Source: Chloroflexota bacterium
GTDB lineage: Bacteria; Chloroflexota; Anaerolineae; Aggregatilineales; UBA3940
Direction of reading: 5' to 3'
NCBI GenBank assembly: GCA_011051745.1
Contig: DRKO01000294.1
Span: 1 to 5,230 of the forward strand
Length of the DNA: 5,230 nucleotides
Positions within the stretch are counted from its first letter, which is position 1. Every line of letters starts with the position of its first letter. A program made the position numbers and the translations under genes. Below the pieces are notes generated by a model. It saw nothing but the letters and a program-made list of their open reading frames with translations, did no database searches and was not told the origin of the DNA. Shown here piece after piece: positions 1-4,589 of the stretch.

Positions 1-489
1 CAACCGGATCACAGGCACTCGCCTCTCTGCCTCGCCGGCAGGTGGTCGGCCTGGCAGGGGGCGCGTGTAGATAATTGCGTCACGTTCCGATGCCAGAGCT
101 GTGCTATCGTCAGAGAGGAGTTCAAAACCTGCAACGCCGTGGCCAGCACTGCCCGGCGTCCGGGTGTGAAACAGGGGTGGAGTACTGTCGTGGTCCCGGA
201 GAACATCCGGGGAGGCGTTTGTCCCTTTGGATTGTTTCCGGCACAGGAGGATTACTTCCGTGCCTGCCCTGCTAAAGGCCTCGCACGTTTGAAGGCACAA
301 GTTGGCAGGCGCCGGTCTGCCGGAGATGCAGAGGTTGAAAACGTAGATGGGTTTCACATTGCCACTTCCCCGGCGCATGGCATGCTGACCTTTGCGATGG
401 TTAATCGTGGCGCTGTGTTGCGCCGGGCGGCCAAGGGCAGGCATTCTCAGGGAGCCAGGCGAGACAGAAGTTTGTTCTTATCAGTATAA
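1..489 (+). CDS. Possible 3' part of an unrecognised gene, or a decayed or spurious frame
   Basis: Reading frame 1 is open from the first base of the window to a TAA at 487-489, giving 162 codons. The first ATG in this frame is far downstream (near 379) and internal GTGs, such as 139, have no good ribosome binding site, so a real gene would have to begin left of the window. For: about two thirds of the codons in the first half end in G or C, and a random frame this long is uncommon at this base composition. Against: the product has about 20 Arg and 7 Cys in 162 residues, no motif I recognise, no hydrophobic core pattern, and GC at the second codon position as high as at the first, which is unlike real coding sequence. 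The early part has clustered cysteines (NCVTFRCQSC, about residues 26-35) that resemble a zinc-binding knuckle, but no second half is evident. The frame's stop overlaps the TATAAT box at 485-490. I cannot assign a function. Confidence 0.2.
   Translation, partial: QPDHRHSPLCLAGRWSAWQGARVDNCVTFRCQSCAIVREEFKTCNAVASTARRPGVKQGWSTVVVPENIRGGVCPFGLFPAQEDYFRACPAKGLARLKAQVGRRRSAGDAEVENVDGFHIATSPAHGMLTFAMVNRGAVLRRAAKGRHSQGARRDRSLFLSV
97..108 (+). repeat. 12-bp direct repeat, upstream copy
   Basis: AGCTGTGCTATC here is identical to 619-630. In this copy the left arm of the palindrome is degraded: CAGAGC stands in place of GATAGC. A GGAG (117-120) follows it, as GGAG (635-638) follows the other copy. The two copies could be related regulatory sites or coincidence. 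Confidence 0.3.
134..425. other. Hairpin-rich segment; possible structured RNA of unknown class
   Basis: Four stable stem-loops follow one another. The first (134-159) pairs ACGCCG and GGC with GCC and CGGCGT, with one bulged T and a 7-base loop. The second (195-211) pairs CCCGGA with TCCGGG around the loop GAACA. The third (240-264) pairs GGCAC and GGAGG with CTTCC and GTGCC around the tetraloop ATTA, with one bulged A and one G-T pair. The fourth (409-424) pairs GGCGC with GCGCC around a 6-base loop. A longer alternative stem, 262-268 with 304-310 (GCCTGCC/GGCAGGC), competes with the third. None is followed by a T-run on the plus strand, so they are not ordinary terminators. I checked by eye for the signatures of RNase P RNA, tmRNA, SRP RNA, T-box and cobalamin riboswitches and found none convincing. 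GC-rich DNA forms hairpins by chance, so this is a candidate only. Confidence 0.25.
245..292 (+). other. Consensus Shine-Dalgarno in a hairpin, followed by a 10-codon frame
   Basis: AGGAGG at 245-250 is the strongest ribosome binding sequence on the plus strand of the left region. It lies 9 bases before a GTG at 260, which opens a ten-residue frame (MPALLKASHV) ending at TGA 290-292. GGAGG (246-250) is paired with CTTCC (255-259) in the 240-264 hairpin, so the site would be masked if transcribed. It could be a leader peptide, the start of a gene broken by an early stop, or coincidence. No gene-like sequence continues the frame, although MPALLKASHV would pass as a normal protein N-terminus. 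Confidence 0.15.
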
Positions 490-490
490 T
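461..490 (+). promoter_or_regulatory. Putative sigma-70-type promoter for the glycosyltransferase
   Basis: A perfect -10 hexamer TATAAT lies at 485-490. Upstream, GAGACA at 461-466 matches four of six -35 consensus positions with an 18-base spacer. The surrounding AT-rich island (about 476-502) stands out from the GC-rich flanks. Transcription would start near 497, leaving a leader of about 150 bases before the ATG at 647. No promoter-like pair closer to the gene is evident. Confidence 0.4.
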
Positions 491-541
491 ATGCTATATA
501 TCTTCGAGCAAACACCAGGGCCGGGGCGAGGGACCTCTAAT

Positions 542-604
542 CGTAGCTCAGACGACTTCCCCAGATTAATGCTTCATACCTCTACAATTGCCTGACGGGC
601 TACG
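542..604 (+). other. Possible long-range stem in the glycosyltransferase leader
   Basis: CGTAGC (542-547) is complementary to GCTACG (599-604). The stem continues with TCAG (548-551) against CTGA (592-595) after a three-base bulge (596-598). This gives ten base pairs enclosing about 40 bases. It lies between the putative promoter and the ribosome binding site, so it would be part of the 5' leader RNA. A stem with a bulge at this distance may be chance. Confidence 0.2.
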
Positions 605-614
605 GGATGCGGCT

Positions 615-631
615 AGATAGCTGTGCTATCT
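615..631. promoter_or_regulatory. Perfect 7-bp inverted repeat just upstream of the glycosyltransferase RBS
   Basis: AGATAGC (615-621) and GCTATCT (625-631) are exact inverted repeats around the loop TGT. The repeat ends three bases before GGAGAA (635-640), which is the ribosome binding site of the gene starting at 647. It could be a protein-binding site in DNA or a small RNA hairpin affecting translation. Twelve bases of it (AGCTGTGCTATC, 619-630) also occur at 97-108. Confidence 0.35.
619..630 (+). repeat. 12-bp direct repeat, copy at the glycosyltransferase start
   Basis: This is the second exact copy of AGCTGTGCTATC, 522 bases after the first. It is contained in the 615-631 inverted repeat. 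It also contains GTG 623, an alternative but less likely start codon for the glycosyltransferase frame. Confidence 0.3.
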
Positions 632-634
632 TCT

Positions 635-640
635 GGAGAA
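635..640 (+). promoter_or_regulatory. Ribosome binding site deciding the glycosyltransferase start
   Basis: GGAGAA lies six bases before ATG 647. No comparable site precedes GTG 623, so the site favours the shorter 379-residue product. Confidence 0.6.
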
Positions 641-646
641 GCCTGT

Positions 647-1786
647 ATGCAAACCTACTCCTATATTATCGGCACGACATGGTCATCGCTCGTTCCCAGC
701 CAGATGCACATACAGGTGGCGAACGAACTGGCTCGCCGGGGTCATAAAGTTGTCCTTCTCGTGGGAGAGAACCGGACAGACGTGGAAGATCACGGCGCCA
801 ATCCCGCTATTTATACCTGGCCATCCAGACGACCAACCGGATGGCAGGACTTCCGCTTTATATATGGGCTGCTGGGGGAATATCGGCCTGATTGCGTGCT
901 CTCCGACGGCTACGGATCGCGTAATCTCATGCTGCTGGCCGGATGGCTGCGCGGAGTGCCCTGCCGCGCGACATGGTATCACGTTATGAGGCGGCAACTC
1001 AGGCTTCAGACGCCACGACACCCTCGCTGGAAAGAGAGGCTGTTGGTGCTCAGGCGGCAGATCCTTCAGGGGATCACGAAACCCTACTTTATCGCCAACT
1101 CCAGAGCGAGCCGCCTCGATCTGCTGGAGCACTCCCGCGTTTCCCCCGATAGGGTTTATCCCTTCCGCTTCTTCCTGCGTGACCCGCTCAGTAATGGCGA
1201 CCTTCCGCCACCCGGAGACCGTCGTCGGGTAGTGTGTGTTGGCCGTCTGGAGGGGGACAAGTCGCAGGATACATTAATCAGGGCTGCAGCATTGCTCAAG
1301 GAGGAGTTCCCCGATCTGGTGGTTGAGTTCGTAGGAGAAGGGCCGCTGGAGGAGGATTACAGGCGTCTGGCGCGGGAAGTGGGAGCGTCGGAGGTGTGTC
1401 AGTTTGTAGGCCGTTTGCCTCATCGGGAGGTGTTTCGGAGGATGGCAGCCGCCACCGTGTGCGTTCTTCCCAGCCTGACCGAGGCGTTCGGGATCGTCAA
1501 CATCGAGTCTCTGGCAGTTGGCACGCCGGTGATTGCTTCTCACACCGATGGGATCGTTGAGATCATTCGCGATGGGCAGGATGGCTTCCTGTTTCCGCCG
1601 GGTGACTATCGGGCACTCGCTGAGGGGTTGCACCGGCTCCTCTCCGACCCTGATCTGCGGGCGAGGATGAGCCGCAGCGCGCGGGAGCGCTTTCTGGCCG
1701 AGTATGAGATCGGGAGGAACATCTACCGTTTCGCCGATCTGCTTGAGCGGATGGTCGCCGATGCCGGGCGGCGGGAAAAGGGATGA
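647..1786 (+). CDS. GT-B fold glycosyltransferase, family 4 type (glycosyltransferase group 1)
   Basis: The predicted protein has 379 residues, normal for a retaining family 4-type enzyme that moves a sugar from a nucleotide-sugar to a cell-surface acceptor. The N-terminal acceptor-side Rossmann half includes a helix and strand around residues 18-37 (ELARRGHKVVLLV) and an ANS motif at 150-152. The C-terminal donor half runs from about 195. It has VGRL with Arg200, Lys205 (the donor-phosphate-binding pair of the family), GEGP at 230-233, FVGRL at 253-257 and the EX7E motif, Glu279 and Glu287, followed by GTPVIAS. Unusual points: the usual glycine-rich N-terminal loop is replaced by GTTWSSLVPSQ, the linker motif usually read as IPNGVD is VYPFRFFLRDP (170-180), and Lys205 is followed by Ser rather than Gly. 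There is no signal peptide or membrane segment, so it is probably cytoplasmic or peripheral. The start at ATG 647 is chosen because GGAGAA (635-640) lies six bases upstream. GTG 623 would add eight residues but sits inside an inverted repeat. Donor and acceptor cannot be told; lipopolysaccharide-like, exopolysaccharide or glycolipid synthesis are all possible. Confidence 0.9.
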   Translation: MQTYSYIIGTTWSSLVPSQMHIQVANELARRGHKVVLLVGENRTDVEDHGANPAIYTWPSRRPTGWQDFRFIYGLLGEYRPDCVLSDGYGSRNLMLLAGWLRGVPCRATWYHVMRRQLRLQTPRHPRWKERLLVLRRQILQGITKPYFIANSRASRLDLLEHSRVSPDRVYPFRFFLRDPLSNGDLPPPGDRRRVVCVGRLEGDKSQDTLIRAAALLKEEFPDLVVEFVGEGPLEEDYRRLAREVGASEVCQFVGRLPHREVFRRMAAATVCVLPSLTEAFGIVNIESLAVGTPVIASHTDGIVEIIRDGQDGFLFPPGDYRALAEGLHRLLSDPDLRARMSRSARERFLAEYEIGRNIYRFADLLERMVADAGRREKG

Positions 1787-1823
1787 TGTGGTGAGCATGA
1801 CGGAGCGGCCCGCAGCGATTCGC

Positions 1824-1854
1824 AAAAAGGCCCCGCCGTTTTGGTGGCAGGGCC
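1824..1854 (-). terminator. Intrinsic terminator of the histidine kinase gene
   Basis: GGCCC (1829-1833) pairs with GGGCC (1850-1854). After one C-A mismatch, GCC (1835-1837) pairs with GGC (1846-1848), leaving a loop of about six to eight bases. Read on the minus strand, the hairpin is followed at once by TTTTT (complement of 1824-1828), and it begins about 13 bases after the kinase stop codon at 1868-1870. On the plus strand no T-run follows, so it is a poor terminator for the converging glycosyltransferase gene, whose own terminator is not visible. Confidence 0.7.
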
Positions 1855-1867
1855 CCTGAGTGCTCCC

Positions 1868-4333
1868 TTACTCTCTCATCGGTTGCTTCTCCTCCACGCG
1901 GAGGCTGGCCGGTAGCCATACGGTGAATTCTGCCCCCTTCTTCTCCCGGCTGCGGGCGGTCACTTCGCCCTCGTGAGCACGGGCGACCGCCTGAACGACC
2001 GAGAGCCCCAGCCCGGCTCCTGCGTGGGTATCCGCCACGTTGCGGGCGCGATAGTATTTATCAAAGATCCGCTCGATCTCTTCCTCCGGAATCCCCGGCC
2101 CCTCGTCCTGCACACGTAAGAGGATCTCGGCCTCTCTGAAGTCGAGGAGAACATCTACCTGACCGCCCCGGGGCGAGTACTTGATCGCATTATCCACAAG
2201 GTTCAGGATCATGTGATAGAGACGTCCTTCATCACCCAGAATCTGGTAGGGTGATCCTGTGACCCGGCTGGCGAGCTTGATCTCTTTGCTCAATGCCGCT
2301 CCCCCCACATCATCCAGTACTTTGCCCACAATTGCCCGGAGATCGCAGGGTTTGCGCACCAGATCGAGAACTTCCGTGCGCTCAAGCGCCTCAAGTGAGT
2401 CGTTGATCATGTTGAGCATCCGGTCTACGGAGGCGATGATCTCATCAATGTAGCCCTTTTCGCGCTTCTCAAGCTTCGCCATCCGGCGGACGAGCTGGGC
2501 CCAGCCCTGAATGGATTGCAGAAGGCTTTTGAGATCGTGTGAAAGCACCTCCATCAGGTTGGCCCGGTCTTTCTCAAGTCGCTTGACGTAGGTGATATCC
2601 TGCATGACGACAATCGTACCGGTTCCCGGAGCGTGCTCGGCGGTGACGAGATAGGCCTTCTTCCCGAATTGCATCTGTGTGGTCGTCCCCAGCGCTTTTC
2701 CTAACCTCTTGAGCAGATTGTCATAGTTCCCTTTGAAGGTCTCGCTGGCTGCCTTGTTCGCGACGATCACCTGACCCTCTTCGTCCACGATCAGAAGTGG
2801 CTGGGAGAGGACATGTGCCGTTGCCTGGATCACGGCCTGCCGCCGCTCCGCCTCGGCGAACAGGCGGGCGTTCTCGATAGCGGCTGCCACAGGGTTAGCG
2901 AAGGCCTCCAGACGGCTGAGGTCGTCTTGGGTAAACGTCCCATCGTACTTGTTGTATAGACACAGCGCCCCCACCACACGCCCCTTTACCCGCAGCGGCA
3001 CAGCGGCGATGGATTGCGGGGGGCTCTCTCCCATGCCGTCTATCCGGGAATCATAGCTCGGGTGGTTCTGGGCCGCGTTTGTGAAGAATCCCTCCCCACG
3101 CTCAACCACGCGGCCCACGATCCCCATCCCGACGGGGTAAGCCGTTCCGGCAGGGAGGTCTTTGAAGGGGAATGGGAGCAGCTTGTTATGCTCTTCATCG
3201 AGCAGCAACAGGCGAACAGTTTCAGCCGGCCAGTGCTTGTTCATCTGCTCGGTCAGCACTTCGTAGACGCGGTCGAGGTCGAGCGACGAGGAGACGGCAC
3301 GGGTAAGTTCGTTGAGTGCCGCCAGCTCCCTGATGCGGCGCTCCAGCGCCTTGTCAGTCGCCTGATAGTGCCGCGCGTTGAGCACGGTGATGGCGGCGAA
3401 GTCGGCGATGGCCTCTAGCAGGCGTTCTTCGCGTTCCTGAAAACGCTTGTGACCCTCCCGGTGGGTGGCGGTCAGGACGCCGAGGGGTATCTCCCCGATT
3501 GCGATGGGGACATAGTAGAGAGACTCGACCAGGTAATCGGTGTTAATCTTGATCTGGTCTTCGCCCGGCTTGCGCTCAGCGCGCAACGGCTTCCTCTCCC
3601 TGAATACCTTGGCGACCAGCGCGTCATCGGTAAGAGGCAGACGCAGGCGGTGAATCTTCTCATCTTCAACGCCTCGATGCGCCTCAAGAAGCAGTTCGCC
3701 AGTCGCTTCATCCGCCAGCCAGATACCGATCTCCCCCGCTGCCGTGAGAGTCACGGCTGTTTCGGCAACCTGATTGAGTGCCTCGTTGAGGTCTAACTGG
3801 GAAGTGATCGCCTTCGCGATCTGGAGGAGGATATCAGCAAGCTCTGCTTTAGGCTCCAGTCTGTCGGTCTGGGGTCTGGGACGGTCAACAATGCGGACAA
3901 TGAGCCGCAACCGGCCAAGCGTGAGGATGTCGCCATTCGCGAGAGAATGGGGGGTGTTGATGCCGATACGATTGCCGTTGTGCAGAGTCCCGTTGGTGCT
4001 ACCCAGATCAATGGCGAAGAGATGGGCAACGGTTGGTTGCAGCTTGAGGTGCCGACGCGAGACGCCCTGCTCGGCAGCCCCCAGAGGGGTGAGGTCAACA
4101 AAGCCGGGAGCCTCACTGCCACGGCCAAGCGTGATCGGGCCATTTATATCCAGCCCGATACGCTTGCTTGGGTCGGAGGCGAGCTCCAGCCGCACGCGCC
4201 ACACCGGTACTTCATGAGACCCTGCTGGAATGTCGCTGCGGGGGATGGGGCGATATTCAACTTCGCTGATCATTTGTTCCAGCAAGCCGCGGCTAAGCTT
4301 GCCGGTGCGGGAATTCTTCACCTGTTTATTCAT
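1868..4333 (-). CDS. Soluble sensor histidine kinase, FHA-GAF-GAF-PAS-HisKA-HATPase
   Basis: The predicted protein has 821 residues and autophosphorylates a histidine, passing the phosphate to a response regulator. Domains in order are as follows. An FHA phosphothreonine-binding domain spans about 45-148, with GRG (Arg71), SRRH (Ser92-His95) and STNGT (Asn114). Two GAF domains span about 177-320 and 350-490, joined by a helical segment (about 322-350). A short PAS domain spans about 500-582 and ends in QDIT. HisKA spans about 586-655, with phosphoacceptor His599 in SHDLKSLL. The HATPase domain spans about 695-808, with Asn711/Asn715 (N box), DEGPGI 743-748 (G1), Phe757 (F box) and GAGLGL 772-777 (G2). 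All ATP-binding motifs are intact. There is no signal peptide or membrane span, so it acts in the cytoplasm on internal signals; neither GAF shows the landmarks of a bilin-binding phytochrome. The H box has Ser at H+4 where Thr or Asn is usual and Leu at H+5 where Pro is usual. The start at 4333 has GAGGA ten bases upstream. No receiver domain is fused and no regulator gene is adjacent, so the partner is unknown. Confidence 0.93.
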   Translation of the reverse strand: MNKQVKNSRTGKLSRGLLEQMISEVEYRPIPRSDIPAGSHEVPVWRVRLELASDPSKRIGLDINGPITLGRGSEAPGFVDLTPLGAAEQGVSRRHLKLQPTVAHLFAIDLGSTNGTLHNGNRIGINTPHSLANGDILTLGRLRLIVRIVDRPRPQTDRLEPKAELADILLQIAKAITSQLDLNEALNQVAETAVTLTAAGEIGIWLADEATGELLLEAHRGVEDEKIHRLRLPLTDDALVAKVFRERKPLRAERKPGEDQIKINTDYLVESLYYVPIAIGEIPLGVLTATHREGHKRFQEREERLLEAIADFAAITVLNARHYQATDKALERRIRELAALNELTRAVSSSLDLDRVYEVLTEQMNKHWPAETVRLLLLDEEHNKLLPFPFKDLPAGTAYPVGMGIVGRVVERGEGFFTNAAQNHPSYDSRIDGMGESPPQSIAAVPLRVKGRVVGALCLYNKYDGTFTQDDLSRLEAFANPVAAAIENARLFAEAERRQAVIQATAHVLSQPLLIVDEEGQVIVANKAASETFKGNYDNLLKRLGKALGTTTQMQFGKKAYLVTAEHAPGTGTIVVMQDITYVKRLEKDRANLMEVLSHDLKSLLQSIQGWAQLVRRMAKLEKREKGYIDEIIASVDRMLNMINDSLEALERTEVLDLVRKPCDLRAIVGKVLDDVGGAALSKEIKLASRVTGSPYQILGDEGRLYHMILNLVDNAIKYSPRGGQVDVLLDFREAEILLRVQDEGPGIPEEEIERIFDKYYRARNVADTHAGAGLGLSVVQAVARAHEGEVTARSREKKGAEFTVWLPASLRVEEKQPMRE

Positions 4334-4383
4334 TGGGGACCTGTCCTCTAATGGACCTCTGTCTTACATGCCGTCACAAGAGA

Positions 4384-4410
4384 GAATAACACAAATTCAG
4401 GTCTTCCAAA
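4384..4410 (-). promoter_or_regulatory. Possible promoter of the histidine kinase gene
   Basis: On the minus strand, TTGGAA (4410-4405) is followed after 15 bases by TATTCT (4389-4384), which is preceded by TGT, giving an extended -10 form (TGnTATTCT). Each hexamer matches consensus at four of six positions, and the spacer is short, which the extended -10 could offset. It would leave a leader of roughly 45 bases before the start at 4333. The assignment rests on pattern alone. Confidence 0.3.
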
Positions 4411-4478
4411 AATTCGATCCGCCGAATAGAGCGAGCCGCCGTTCCCGGCGTCCACTGCGCACGGGAGGAAATGCGGGG

Positions 4479-4508
4479 TTGGCAGGGCGTCAGGAGTTGG
4501 GGCACAAT
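4479..4508 (+). promoter_or_regulatory. Possible surE promoter overlapped by a palindrome
   Basis: TTGGCA (4479-4484) matches five of six -35 positions. After 18 bases comes CACAAT (4503-4508), which matches four of six -10 positions. Transcription would begin near 4515, leaving a leader of about 75 bases. The -10 element lies inside the palindrome at 4502-4513. Confidence 0.3.
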
Positions 4509-4513
4509 TGTGC
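4502..4513. promoter_or_regulatory. Perfect 12-bp palindrome, operator-like
   Basis: GCACAATTGTGC is an exact palindrome in the divergent region, 77 bases before the surE start. Its position over the proposed -10 element is where a dimeric repressor would be expected to act. I do not recognise it as the site of a specific regulator. Confidence 0.35.
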
Positions 4514-4577
4514 AGGCTTGCAACCGGGGGGAGCATCCCTATTTCCGGGCAGGTCTTAACATCCCCGATCACCACAC

Positions 4578-4581
4578 GGAG
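4578..4581 (+). promoter_or_regulatory. Ribosome binding site of surE
   Basis: GGAG lies eight bases before GTG 4590. It supports GTG as the start, and the resulting N-terminus matches the family exactly (MHVLVTNDDG). The ATG at 4594-4596 is in another frame. Confidence 0.65.
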
Positions 4582-4589
4582 TAAATACG

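Larger units (their letters stand above)
4334..4589. other. Divergent intergenic region between the kinase gene and surE
   Basis: These 256 bases separate the two divergently transcribed starts. The kinase-proximal third (about 4376-4425) is AT-rich and holds its possible promoter. The surE-proximal part is GC-rich and holds a possible promoter and the 4502-4513 palindrome. A frame on the minus strand across 4348-4575 has no ribosome binding site or recognisable motif, so I do not call a gene there. Confidence 0.7.

Noticed and set aside
171..228. T-box-like stretch: AGGGGTGGAGTAC followed by GTCCCT
   Set aside because: The conserved UGGNACCGCG bulge is not reproduced, the second antiterminator helix has only about two pairs, and no stem I with a specifier loop or downstream biosynthetic gene is visible.
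361..467. Cobalamin-riboswitch-like pieces (GCCACTTCC and GAGCCAGGCGAGAC)
   Set aside because: The conserved B12-box core and the upstream GGTG segment are missing, so the resemblance is limited to short words.
541..604. GTAGCTCAG, as in a tRNA D-arm
   Set aside because: There is no T-arm sequence, no anticodon stem of the right size, and no acceptor stem at tRNA spacing.
1791..1859. 22-codon frame beginning GTG-AGC-ATG between the convergent genes
   Set aside because: It lacks a clear ribosome binding site and consists largely of the kinase terminator hairpin read in the opposite direction.
2922..2953. NK...F...D pattern near the end of the second GAF domain, suggesting cyclic nucleotide binding
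   Set aside because: NK with a following F and D is common at the end of ordinary bacterial GAF domains, and the last Glu of the NKFDE motif is Leu here, so no ligand can be claimed.
4491..4514. Possible sigma-54 promoter (GG and GC ten bases apart near the palindrome)
   Set aside because: Only the bare dinucleotides fit; the surrounding consensus is poor, and the spacing arises within the palindrome.
4348..4575. 75-residue frame on the minus strand upstream of the kinase
   Set aside because: It covers the promoter region, has no ribosome binding site at its start and no recognisable motif or coding bias.
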